A stretch of DNA of 64,000 bases from Timema cristinae (taxonomy: Eukaryota > Arthropoda > Insecta > Phasmatodea > Timematidae), in NCBI GenBank assembly GCA_039000515.1, contig JBCFYV010000910.1, positions 1-64,000 on the forward strand. Direction: 5' to 3'. Below are positions 1 through 10,648 of the stretch, in pieces (the stretch's first letter is position 1; each line of letters opens with the position of its first letter). The translations under genes and the position numbers were made by a program. The notes beneath the pieces were generated by a model. The model was not told the origin of the DNA, did not search any database, and worked only from the letters and a program-made list of their open reading frames with translations.

Positions 1-2
1 AA

Positions 3-83
3 ACAAATGGAGCCCTGTACACTGAGGACAATTCTGTCGTTGCTCACCAGATTGTGTTGGACCAGCTCATGACTTCAGTCTAG
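3..83 (+). CDS. Possible C-terminal end of an upstream gene
   Basis: The first 83 bases hold 26 codons in frame and a TAG stop. The peptide (ends QLMTSV) has the mixed composition of real coding sequence, unlike the AT-rich DNA that follows. It could be the last part of a terminal exon whose beginning lies outside the window. It is too short for me to identify the family, and chance cannot be excluded. Confidence 0.2.
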   Translation, partial: TNGALYTEDNSVVAHQIVLDQLMTSV

Positions 84-599
84 TTTTAGAAAAAATACTA
101 CATATTGTTCGATCATGCTCCTTCTCCAATTGGGTTCTGCTAGGAAATTGATTGTCCAAATAGAGCAAAAAGTTCACCAAAACTGGAAACACCCATTCTA
201 TAATAGGAAAAAAAACTTATCGGAATCATTACTATAACGCTCAAAACTTGTATAAAACGTTCCAAGTGAAAGTCTTTCACTGTAAATGGGGTGTACTTAA
301 AATTGACATTCGCGTCCTCGTCGTTTTCTATTGCAGGCTACAAGATCAATAATAGCACCTACTTCTTCTACGTCCATTATGATAATGGATGTAATATAAG
401 TTTATGGAATTTAGTTTTTCTTGGCAACAAATATGTTCCTATGAACACACACACCAACGACGCAATTGTTTTGTCGTTCATCTGCTGCTTTGCAGTTGCT
501 AGCCAGAAAGGTAGCGACAAAAAAGTGTGTAGACAATTTGTTGCCTGTGTACACATGGACTTAATGTTTCTCTTTTTAACATATTCATCTACTACACTT
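84..599. other. No gene recognised
   Basis: AT-rich sequence. An open frame from 291 to 872 on the plus strand has no recognisable domain, and its second half lies antisense to the LINE fragment that follows, so I treat it as a chance frame. Confidence 0.5.
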
Positions 600-1025
600 A
601 GCCACGTCTTGGCCTACTCCTTCCTTTTGATTCATGCACTTTACCTTCATATACCTTCATATATTCGTTTCGTCACTCGATCCATACTCATCCTATCAAT
701 ATGCCCAAACCACCGTAAGACACTTCTTTCACATTGGCCTATCGGATTATCTTTCAAACCACACTCCCTCAGCCCCAATTCATTACTGACTCTGTCCATA
801 CAAGTTTTTCTACACACAATTTTTAGATATCTCATTCCAACAGTATTCAGCATGCTCTTATGTTTCTTCTGACAAATCCACGCCTCACATCTTAAAACAA
901 CGTTGGCATTAACACGCGTTTATATACTGCCATATTTGCCTCTTTTGATACTTCCTCATTCTTTGCAATAGTCCACATATATCCAACTATCTCCGAGATG
1001 CATTCACACGTCGGTCGATTTCACC
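600..1025 (-). mobile_element. LINE-A 3' fragment (APE-type non-LTR retrotransposon)
   Basis: Read on the minus strand, this encodes the C-terminal tail of a LINE polyprotein. It has the LRWFGHIDRM and TKRIYEG motifs that end the ORF of many invertebrate non-LTR elements. It directly continues the LINE at 4212-6262: the hAT transposon at 1026-4211 splits the two halves, and the junction codons (RIYGEI / DRRVNAS) read on if the hAT is mentally removed. Premature stops and frameshifts show it is an old copy. I do not assign a clade. Confidence 0.8.
1018..1025. repeat. 8-bp target-site duplication of hAT-1 (left)
   Basis: ATTTCACC stands directly left of the hAT terminus and is repeated exactly at 4212-4219 to the right of the other terminus. 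Eight-base duplications are the hallmark of hAT insertion. Confidence 0.95.
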
Positions 1026-4000
1026 CAGTGGCGACTCCTCCTAAGTGCGCAGGTGCAAGTGCACCACTTATAATTTCACACAAAATAGTATTTAACATTA
1101 TTTTATTAAAATAATAACAATTAACATTTCATAGTGAATCGATTTTTTTAAGAATATATTTCTTAAAATTAGCTATGCTCTTGCGTTTTTCATTCTATTT
1201 ACTATTCCACCTGTTTTACTGACTGCTAGCGCTGTCCTAGTACTTCTACTAAACTCCAGGGGCGTGCAACCATCTGAGCATGCGCATAGAGAAGAAGAGA
1301 GGTTGTTGACCTTGCACGTTAGTTTTAAAAGTGGACCTTTAACACATGGCCTGGTGCGCAGCTATTGATAGCGAACTTGGCGATTTGTTTTGATCAACCA
1401 AAGCATTATTACCAGTTATAATGTTTTTTAAAGTGTGGTTTTTCTTTTTTTAATATGTACACAATTAATTAAGTACAATGATTGTTTAAATAGTAGTTAA
1501 TTAGTCCATAATAACTTACAGATTTAGTGCTTATTTTAAATATCAAAAAGAATTTTGCGCAAAACATTAATATAAAAAACAACTTGGTTTATGTAAATAG
1601 TTGTTTATTTGTGAACGAGTTCGAGTTAGTGTTTTTTTTAAATATCGAAATGAATTCTGTGCAAAACATTTTACGAAAAAAAATTCTTTGTGTACTCAAG
1701 AAGAAAAAATTAAAGAAATTAAAAAACTTGGTAGACCGACACCAAATATTGTTCTAGAAAAAACTAACAAAAACTAAAAATCGAGAGTTTACTAGAAAAT
1801 TCAATGTAGAAACTTACAAAAAGCATCCATGGCTATGTGGTTGTAATGTAAAAAATGCATTGTTCTGCTTTCCGTGTTTACTCTTTGGCGGTGACTTATC
1901 TTGGACGAATTTAGGTATGACTGATTTGAACCATTTAAGTGAGCGAATTAAAAAGCATGAAATATCATTGTTACACAAGAACAATTCTTTAGATTTGGCT
2001 GTACTTGGCAAGACCAACATACGATCACAGTTAGATTCTGGCTACAGAAGGGCTATCGAGCTTCACAATAAAAAAGTGACTAACAACCAATATGTTTTAA
2101 ATATTATCCTAAACTGTATTCGATTCTGTGGCGCTTTCGAACTGGCCCTTAGAGGTCATGACGAAACTGATTCATTTTCTAGCCTGGAATATTTCGCGGA
2201 CTTGTCAATTTCAGTGCGGAGTTGGATGATGCTTTGAAAGGCATTTAGAAAAGTCTACAGTTTTTAAAGGCACCTCTAGTTCAATTCAGAATGAAATACT
2301 TCAATGCATGCTGGATATTTGTCATGAAGAAATTTCAAAAGAAATTAATAATGCCAGTTATTTGGCTGTTATAGCTGACGAAACAACTGATGTCTCAGCT
2401 AATTTTCAAATGGTTATAATTTACCGATATATAGTAAAACGGAAAGCCAGTGGAAAGAATTTGGAACTATGTAAAATCCCCCATTTCATGACGCTGCTTC
2501 TTTGTCAAATTGTCTCAAAGAGGAAATAGATCAACATGTAGAGAAAGAGCCTCATAAGTTAATAGCACAAGCATATGATGGTGCTTCAGTTATGAGTGGA
2601 TCTCTTAATGGTGTTCAGGCTAAAATAAAGCAGAGCTATCCTAACGCTGCTTATGTTCACTGTCATGCACATCAACTAAATTTAATAATGTCAAATGCAG
2701 CTTCAATTAATCGTAATGTCCGTATATTTTTCGCCAGTTTAGGAGGATTTTGTACATTTTTTTCTAATTCCCCTCAGAGAACAGCGATTTTAGATGAAGT
2801 TGTGGGTAAACGTTTACCACGATCAGCACCTACAAGATGGAACTTTCATTCTCGAACAGTAAACACAGTTTGTGAATACAGAGAATAACTTATCGAGTGC
2901 ATGAATACAAAAGAAACTAGAGATGACATTAAACATATAGCTACAATTGAACAAGCGTATGGTCTGAAGAGAACATTAGAGGATGATGTTTTTATATTTT
3001 TTGGGTAACTTTTTTTCATAAAATAATTCCTCATGTAGATATATTGTATAACCCGTTTCAAAAAAAGGGAAACTGATCCAGCGTTTGTAAAAAACAAAAT
3101 AGATTGTTTCATAGAGGAAATTTCCAAAATAAGAAATGAAAATAATATAACTGATGATCTTGATGAAAATAAAATAAAGCGGAGACGAAAAAGAGTGCCA
3201 CACTTGTAATAGAGAGGCTAAAGAGGTTTGTGACGTCATCATCTGTCAAGCAAAAGACAGATTCAGCTTTACTGGTCATCTTGTTGCTGCAAATTTGTTT
3301 TTGCCAGAAAAGTTTTCTGATTATTGTAAGTTGTTTCCTGATAACTATTTAGAACTCACAACAAATTCGTACCCATTTTTAGATGCAAAAAAAATACGCA
3401 CAGAGCTAAGTATCATTTATGTCAGGGGTGAATTTCGAAATATGACTGGCGCTTTGACTCTGTTCTCATTTATAAATGAAAACAATTTAATTGCAATTTT
3501 TGAAGAATGCCTAAACTTTTAAATATTATTATAACAATCCCTATGACAACGGCAGAAGCAGAAAGATTTTTTCTACACTAAAACGTGTCAAAACATTTTT
3601 AAGAAATACTATGCACCAGCAAAGGTTGTCAGCTCTTGCCATGCTGTCTGTCGAGAGAAACTTTATTATGAACATTTCAGACTTTAACTCTTAGAGTCAT
3701 TGAGAAATTCGCAAAATCTAAAGAGAGAAGAATGGAGTTTTTATTTAAAGTAGCTTGAGGCGTTTAAGATTAAATTGTTGGGTGTTTTGTAAATAATGTC
3801 TTCATTTATTATGTAATTTATTCTAAGGTGTTTAATTATTTATGATTGCGCAGCAAAGTAAAAGATTGTAATAATGTAGTGTGTTCAATTTTTTTTTTAA
3901 TAAATGTTGGTTTGTAATGTGCCGTAAATAACAGCTCAGAATGTCAGTAATTTACTAAAAATTTGGTATATTTTTAGCTGTAAATATTTTTACCATCAAA

Positions 4001-4211
4001 ACTTCGTAATTGTATAATATGGATTTTTCTTTTAAAAGTCGAATCCTATATTTGTTTCGAAGCTACACACACCCGTACTGCTGTGAAATATTAGCCTAAG
4101 TAAACGATATGTAAATATAGGTAGGTATGATATATTAAAAGTGTATATATATCATATTTTAGAATATTTGAATTGTGCACCACCTATTTCTTTGGTCACG
4201 AGTCGCCACTG
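1026..4211 (+). mobile_element. hAT-1 DNA transposon (ZMYM1-like group), complete but decayed
   Basis: A 3186-bp element bounded by perfect 12-bp terminal inverted repeats (CAGTGGCGACTC at 1026-1037, its complement at 4200-4211) and by 8-bp target duplications (ATTTCACC). A second inverted motif, GTGCACCAC, lies inside each end. The interior encodes a broken hAT transposase. It landed inside LINE-A, so it is younger than that LINE. The intact ends could still be mobilised by a transposase supplied elsewhere. Confidence 0.95.
1786..3700 (+). pseudogene. hAT transposase pseudogene (ZMYM1-like)
   Basis: The transposase would bind the ends and catalyse cut-and-paste movement in the nucleus. Fragments in order: a TTF-type zinc finger (KHPWLCGCNVKNALFCFPC, about 1826-1882); the region around RSQLDSGYRRAI; the first catalytic aspartate in VIADETTDVS (about 2360-2390); the AQAYDGASVMSG motif and an HCHAHQLNL motif (about 2560-2690); and the hAT dimerisation end (AERFFSTLKRVKTFLRNT, about 3550-3620). 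The frame is broken near 2237, 2500, 2888 and 3000, with more stops beyond, so no functional protein can be made. Family assignment is firm from motif order. Similar proteins in animals are usually annotated zinc finger MYM-type protein 1-like. Confidence 0.9.
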
Positions 4212-4219
4212 ATTTCACC
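4212..4219. repeat. 8-bp target-site duplication of hAT-1 (right)
   Basis: ATTTCACC, identical to 1018-1025. Confidence 0.95.
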
Positions 4220-6262
4220 ATATATCCTTCCATTTTTACAGAACAATCTGCCCATAAACACAAAATCATTCACTTGTTCTAACAGTTTTCCATTCATACC
4301 GAGTTGACAATCATTTCTTGATCCGTCTTTCTCAAAAACCAATACCTTAGTTTTGGATACATTTATACGAAGATCCATTTTGTCTGTTGCCACATTCAAA
4401 CGATTTCATGCATTCTGCAAGTCACTCTCCTTCTCAGCTATTAATACGGCATCATATGCATATAACAGCACTCTCACATTCACATTGTCCAATTGTACAC
4501 CAACCGCGTCCTCACAAGCATCCCTCATACACTTATCCATGAAAACATTAAACAGCCATGGCGATATAGCACAATCTTGTCCAACACCCTGTTCAATGTC
4601 AAACCATTCTCTCAAAGCTCCATCCACCCTAACACACGCTTTACTTCCATCATACACGCCTTAATTATATTTACTAACCATCTATACACACAATACTCTT
4701 TTAGAACATTCCATAACATACTCCTATTCACCAAATCAACAAATTAACAATAAACTATCTTTCTTACTGACATACATATCTCAATCACTTGTTGCAATGA
4801 AAATATCTGGTTCACGCAACCTCTACCTAACATGAAACCATATTGCACACCCCAAATCTTGCCCGAAGTTATTTCACGCACTCTCTCAATTAAAACTTTG
4901 CCAACAACTTTGCTTGGATTAATCAACAAACTAATTGCCCCATCATTCTTACATTTAATATTACTGCCTTTGTCTTTATACACAGGAACAATAACGGCAT
5001 TCTTTGAGTCATTAGGAACGTTCGACATCCAGCACACACATTGAACAACTCACACAATTTGGCAAGTAATACCATGCCCTCACACTTAAGCATTTTCTTG
5101 TGATCATATCTGCGCCCGCCACTTTGCCATTCTTTAACATTTTCTTAGCTTTAAACGCTTCAGCCTCGTTTATTATTTCACTCCTTATAATATTTTCCTA
5201 TTTTCTGCTACGTCCGCAACAGTTTCGCCATACAATTGCTCAAAATACTTTCTCAGTCGTTCTCTTATACCATTTTCACCCCAGATAATCTCACCACGTT
5301 AATTCTGATTGCCATAGGTCTTTCCTTGCACTCCTTGTTTCGTTCTCTCTACCCACTTCCAGGAGCTCTTCTTATTACCTTCAAAATCATTCTGCATTCT
5401 CTCTCCTTCTTTTAATCTCAATTGCTCTTTACTACTTTCTTTGCATGAATCTTTTTCTCTTTGTATATGTCCCACAACCTCTTATGTTTTGTTTCGCTCT
5501 TTACAGAAATCATTCTTTTCTATGCTTCTTTCTTTTCTTTCACAAGTTATTTCTCCTGTTCATTCCACCATGCATAATTTTTTAAGTTTCCCACCACCAC
5601 AGATCCACACACAACTTTCGCGCACTCAACTACAGCCTCTTTTATTCTGTTCCAAGCTTTTTCAATAGCATTAGCATTTATTTCGACATTCCATTCATGC
5701 TCTTGTAAAGTTAAATTTTTGCCTGGAAATCTTTCAGATTGCGCTCTCACACTTTTATCCTTCAACTTCTCCACTTTCACTCTTATTTTCTTACTACTAT
5801 AGCGCTACTTACTCAAAAAATTCCTGCTTAATTCAACTCCTGAAATCACTAGGAAGTGATCCGTTCCACATTCAGCTACACACATATCCCTAGTATTCTT
5901 TACTTAACTTCTCAGTCTCTCATCATACGCACAAAATCAATCCTCGTTCTCGAATCACCCCTTTGCCATGCATACAAGTGAATATATTTGTGCTTAAACC
6001 ATGTGTTCGACACAAATACGCCTTTTTCTAAACACAGACTCAATTATTCTTCACAATTCTCGTTTATCCTGTCATTACCATACCTTCTTAGCACTCTTTC
6101 TGAATTCTCTCTTTGTATACCCACCCATCTATTCATATCTCCTAACAGAATAATTATTTCACCCGGTTCACATGAATTCAAGACTTAATTGAGCTCATTT
6201 CAAAACTCCACTATCACATTCTCGTCTTCAACTTCCACCGAAGCATAACCAGCATAGAAATA
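4212..6262 (-). mobile_element. LINE-A main body: APE endonuclease and reverse transcriptase, decayed
   Basis: On the minus strand, from the high-coordinate end: the C-terminal half of an APE-type endonuclease (IIILLGDMN near 6130, NTWFKHKYIHLYAWQRG near 5970, the DHFLV motif near 5850); a linker with YAWWNEQEK (about 5550); reverse transcriptase blocks (VPVYKDKG near 4970, QYGFMLGRGCVNQIF near 4840, ISPWLFNVFMD near 4550); the catalytic box, which reads YAYD instead of the expected YADD (about 4450); and KINVSKTKV-type tail sequence (about 4350). The endonuclease N-terminus is missing, so the copy is 5' truncated near 6262. Many frameshifts and stops are present. Elements of this type copy themselves by target-primed reverse transcription, but this copy is dead. 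Confidence 0.85.
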
Positions 6263-6506
6263 TAAGTATACAAATTAAATAATATCGTGTTAATAATGTG
6301 TACTATTTTTAGTCTAATCATTCTATTTGGCACGTTTAAAAAAGAGTTAAAACTAAAAAAATACATCTAAAGCCACATATCTTAATAAGGTTGCCTACAT
6401 CCAGGGATGTAGTATAGAAATAAAAGTATCGATAACAGTAAGTATTGGTATCGAAATTTTAATCTGGAAAAATGTGATTTTTTAATCTAGTATTAATAAT
6501 CTCTTA

Positions 6507-6762
6507 CCCGCTTCAGTGGCCGCATGATATAACGCGTTAATCTTGTGTTGGACTGGACTGCCGAAGACGGGGAGATCTGGTTTCAATCCCGGCTGGGTGC
6601 ACTGAGAGTGGTTTTTCCTAAATGTATTTCTACTCTCCTTCACGCAAATGCTGGTGTATTTCCTCTAAATGAAGCCTTCCTAGCTCCAAGCCATTAATTT
6701 AATTAATACATAGGCGTATAGCCTGAACAAGCAGTAAGACGCGGGACTAAAAAAAATATCAA
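6507..6762 (+). mobile_element. SINE family 1 (tRNA-derived), near full length
   Basis: A tRNA-like head with an A-box-like region (near 6515-6540) and a B box (GGTTTCAATCC, near 6579); a body with TCTACTCTCCTTCACGCAAA (near 6630); and the common tail GCGTATAGCCTGAAC...GTAAGACGCGG ending in an A-rich run. Polymerase III promoters of this type drive SINE RNA, which borrows the reverse transcriptase of a LINE. Confidence 0.8.
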
Positions 6763-6974
6763 CTTTGGCATCATAACTGTACTTTCATTTTTATTTAAAC
6801 ACTGAAAATTATAATGGTTTTTAATAATTTAGAAACAAATTTTATAAGATGCTTTTTCGCTATCCAACTTCTCAAAAAAAAAAAACTCTCATAATTCACT
6901 TCCAGGAGGTGCCATTTTTAACTACAGTCGTCGTTTATATAATCTATCAAGATAGATTATTAACTATTGACAAA

Positions 6975-7150
6975 CACCTCTGACAAGACATCTTGTGAAT
7001 GTGAGGAATGCCAGGCCTCCACCGTGGTTCGGATTCAACGTTAAACTGTAGGTCCTTCATTTCATCTCACAATCACCCTACCATTACACATTAGTGTAAG
7101 TGCGTATAACCCGAACGGGTAGTAAGACGCGGTGCTAATAATAATAATGC
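6975..7150 (+). mobile_element. SINE-T copy (shared tail, non-tRNA body)
   Basis: About 170 bp beginning near GTGAATGTGAGGAATGCCAG and ending in the tail TAACCCGAACGGGTAGTAAG followed by TAA-type repeats. Homologous copies lie at 43760-43975 (plus) and 52678-52850 (minus). It has no tRNA-like head but shares the 3' tail of SINE family 1. Confidence 0.75.
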
Positions 7151-7494
7151 TAATAATAAACTATTGACAAACAATTAGAGATGACCATTTTCCGGGAAAT
7201 TTTGAATAAGAAAATTTTCCTGCAGTGGTGCCTCGCGGTAGAGGTGGCACCTAGAACCTATTAAACTTCAAATATAGTGTGTTAAGATACGAGTGGGTTT
7301 ATCATAAGGGGCACGGTGCTGGAGAAGGGGGAGGGGTAGTTAGGAAGCACGGAGAATAGGGGGGGGGGGACAAAAGTTGGGCCAACCTTAAAATTATTTT
7401 AATTAACTTATTGATGATAAAAAATTGAAGTATGATTTATGAACATAACGGGTTTACAAAAGTTCGTATTCATTTGTTTCTTTACTACTTTTTT

Positions 7495-7725
7495 TTAGCA
7501 CTGGGTATTACCAGCCGCATTGGCATACACCTATGTAATAATTACTCTAAAAGTGTTAGGGATGAGGAAGGTTGAATTTAGAGGAATTGCACCCAAGAGA
7601 GTAGAAAACTGTTTAGGATAAACCGCTCTCAGTGCAACCGACTGGGACCGAACACCCATCTCCCAGTCATCGGCAGTCTAGTCTTTTGCGAGAGTAGCGC
7701 TGTAGACCGTGTGGCCACCGAAGAT
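7495..7725 (-). mobile_element. SINE family 1, inverted copy
   Basis: On the minus strand: tRNA-like head with B box (near 7650), the body module (near 7570-7600) and a decayed tail (GCACTGGGTATTACC on the plus strand near 7498). More diverged than the 50.6-kb copy. Confidence 0.65.
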
Positions 7726-8228
7726 CGTTTGATGATGTTTCTGGTGTTAACGCCCTAGGGTGAAATTAATCTTAAGTATAAACGTTAAAACATTTGGGGT
7801 ATTTTTTTATCTAGCTTACATTATAGTTATATTTAATCGGTTGAAATTACTTTATAGAAATAATAATTGAAAATTTTCCGGAAAAAATATAGGGAAAATG
7901 TTCCGTCCCACATTTCTACAAACAATAGAAGAATGTACGCTATGCCCTGATTGGAGCACCTTGTGAATTCATCGAGTTGTACAAACTTATTTTGTTTAGT
8001 TTGTGATGACCTTGCTCATTGATAAAGGAAGGGGTAGTAGACTGGTCTCCACTCGTCCCGTCAAACGGTCAGGCAACTGTATTGATAAACAAAGATAAAA
8101 GAACAGCTATAAATTATGATGAGCTTAAAAGTATCAGAAAAAAGTATCGAGTTAAACAATACTAGTATCGAAAGGAAAATATCGATATTATTAAAGTATC
8201 GATACCTTTTCACATCCCTACTTACATA

Positions 8229-9244
8229 TAATGAAGACCAAAGTGATTTTCCATTGTATATTTAGAAATAATTCCATTAAATTTTAGTATCTAATAATAC
8301 ATTTTATTTTAAATACAATCTAATATTGCGTTTTATTCGTTGTTTAAATTTGCGGAATACTAACACATTTTAGAGCATTTAAATACTTTTATTAAATAGT
8401 TACATAATTTTAACAAGCATAGGCCAACTTATATTTAAAAATTTAACATGAGCTTTGATGCATGGAATTTACTATTATAATGTTAAATATTCAAATACTA
8501 AGCCTATTGATACTTTGTAAACTCTTAAATTTTCCATTTTCATAATCAATTAATATTTGATACTAATGTCATTTTATGTGGCTTTATAAAGTTTTTATTT
8601 ACACTTTAAGATGTTTTTATTCAATTTCATTAAATTACTATATTTGTATTAGTTGTCATAACTTTTTAACTACAGTAATTTTAAAATTTCAAACAGGCTT
8701 GATCCCTTTCCAAGAGATTTATGTTTCACTATATTTGGTTTTACTTCTAGATAACATTCTAATACATAGGGGTTCTTAAGCTGTAAAAAATCAGCCAGGA
8801 CCCCTGTGACTTTATAGCACCCCTTAGGGGGGTCCATATATACTTACATAAACTTTTAAATGCTGAAGGTATATTACACTTTATTGGTTATGGGATTGGC
8901 CTTTAGTAAGTTATGGGAATAAGCCCTGTTAGTGGGAATGTTCTATAAGAATTAAGGATGTGGCCATGGCATAGAATGACAAAGGGGCGTGGTTGTATAG
9001 AGAAGAAACGTTTCCGTTTCAGCACCAACTTAAAATCATCCTAGCGCTTTAGTATACGGATGATGATCAATTCGTCTCCACTTACAACCCACTGTTTTTT
9101 TAATTCAATATTTTTTTGTTTCAAATATTAGTTTCCAAGCTTTGGTCCAAAAGCTTATGTATTTGTATTTCATACGAAAATCTTAGTTAAATTTAATCCA
9201 TATTTATAAACAGTTGTGTATATAATGTGTATTTATTTGTTTAG
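8229..9244. other. Sequence upstream of the GPCR exon, no gene
   Basis: AT-rich. It contains a possible degraded hAT-like terminus (AGGGGTTCTTAAGC near 8768). A polypyrimidine tract and AG at 9243-9244 give a candidate splice acceptor for the exon that follows. Confidence 0.4.
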
Positions 9245-10224
9245 GATAATGGAACTGAGCGTGACGTTTAACATACTGGTGTTAACGATTGGATTGCTGT
9301 TCAATGGCACACTGCTTGTAATCTTTATCCGTGAGCGTACCATGCGCACAGTAGCCAACGCATATATAGTTAATCTGGCCCTGACAGACTTAGTGTTATC
9401 TGTTGGCTTCTTACCTCTTTTTACCGTGAACATATTAACCGATAAATGGTTGTTTGGCAACATCGCCTGTAAAATGGTCAACTTCTTGGGCATTGGAATA
9501 ATGGCGGTGTCCGTATATACATTTTGCGCTCTAAGCGCAGAACGTTACTATACTATCTGTAATATTCTGCGCCTCCGTTTAAATTCCACGTGCTATTTCA
9601 GCAAGAAAACACACTACACTAATTATCATCATTTCTATATGGGTGTTCTCTTGCCTGTTGTCCATTCCATACGGCATAAATGCTAGAGTAATAGAAGATT
9701 CATGTGTTCGTGTGAAATACTCTGAGGACGGTGATTTCTACTCATTCTCAGTTATTATCATTGAACTTTTGGTGTGTTTTTTAATACCGGGTATTGCAAT
9801 AACGTTTTTTTATGTACTGACCTCTAGAAAAATCACTAAAAGTGCGCAAAATATTCCAGGGGAAACGATGGGCCATTTGAAAAGTGTAAGAGCTAGAGAA
9901 AAATCGGCCAAACTTCTTATTACACTTGTTATAACTTTTGTATGTTTTCATTTGCCTTATTATATTCACAAAGTGTGGATACTTTATTACTTTAGAACTA
10001 TTGATGAAGTTTTTTCGCCTGAAGCAATAAATACTTGGGAAGTGATTGGTGATTTTTCTATTTGTTTGAAGTATGCACACACATGTGTAAGTCCTATTGT
10101 TCTGTATTGTATGAGTGATGCGTTCAAAAAACATTTTAATAGGTATTTGTTTTTATGTTTCAAAGATAAGCATGACATGAACTATTCTATTAGGATAAGT
10201 CATATAACTGGTTCAACGTGTTAA
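9245..10224 (+). pseudogene. Class A peptide GPCR exon, CCHamide/bombesin-receptor-like, with a frameshift
   Basis: Encodes nearly a whole seven-transmembrane receptor: TM1 (FNILVLTIGLLFNGTLLVIF); TM2 (NAYIVNLALTDLVLSVGFLPLF); a TM3 cysteine (IACKMVNF) and the helix end ALSAERY (DRY-like); ECL2 cysteine (DSCVRVKY); ICL3 with QNIPGETMGHL; TM6 with FHLPYY in place of the usual FLP motif; TM7 CVSPIVLY in place of NPxxY; and a tail FKKHFNRYLFLCF. ICL3 and the tail strongly resemble arthropod CCHamide receptors and the related bombesin/GRP receptors. The frame shifts by one base near 9616, between TM3 and TM4, so as written the receptor is broken. The exon probably starts at the acceptor at 9243-9244, with the extracellular N-terminus on an earlier exon not seen here. 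Either a recent pseudogene or an assembly error in a real gene; the NPxxY and ERY changes favour a diverged or decaying copy. Confidence 0.8.
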
Positions 10225-10423
10225 ACTAAGGTGTATATTTATAGTTCGTTAAAACTATTGTTTAGGTCAAAATATAAGCCTATTATTTGATCACGAGTAA
10301 CTCTATGTGGTTAAGTGTCTTTCATTTAAATCTGAGCTAAAACTTATAGCAACCTCCCGTACAAAATGTATATGTTACCCCCCCCCCCCCAAATCTTAAG
10401 ACGAAAACTCAGGGAGTAGCTGG
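10225..10423. other. 3' flank of the GPCR exon
   Basis: AT-rich, with a poly-C run at 10380-10390. No feature recognised. Confidence 0.4.
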
Positions 10424-10648
10424 TTTTTTTTAATTAGCACCGCGTCTTACTACCCACTCGGGTTATACGCCTATGTACTAATTACACTACTTAAATTTAG
10501 AACAGACACAACATCCAGCCCCCGGCCGTTAAGTTATTCACTGTGAAATGGGAAAACCACATTTAATAAATTATTATTTTCTCGGCCATGCGGTGAATCG
10601 AACCCGGGATCTTTAGCTCCGAAGGCAGAGACTCTACTGACTGAGCTG
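10424..10648 (-). mobile_element. SINE family 2 (tRNA-derived), full copy
   Basis: On the minus strand: a head with an A-box-like ATCAGCTCAGTCAGTAGAG and B box GGTTCGATTC; a body with GGGGGCTGGATGTTGTG and GTTCTAAATTTAAG; then the same 3' tail as family 1 (GGGTAGTAAGACGCGG) and an A-run. A second copy lacking the tail is at 48620-48815. Confidence 0.8.

Larger units (their letters stand above)
6402..8220. mobile_element. Non-autonomous hAT-like element with nested SINEs
   Basis: Left end CAGGGATGTAG with GTATCGATA nearby (6402-6440). Right end, read inverted, TAGGGATGTGAAAAG followed by GTATCGATAC (8180-8220). These GTATCGATA-bearing, AGGGATGT-starting termini are typical of hAT elements. 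The flanks CCTACATC (6394-6401) and CTTACATA (8221-8228) match at 6 of 8 positions, consistent with an eroded 8-bp duplication. No transposase is visible. Three SINE copies have accumulated inside. Confidence 0.65.

Noticed and set aside
291..872. 193-codon open frame on the plus strand
   Set aside because: No domain. Its second half is antisense to LINE-A coding sequence.
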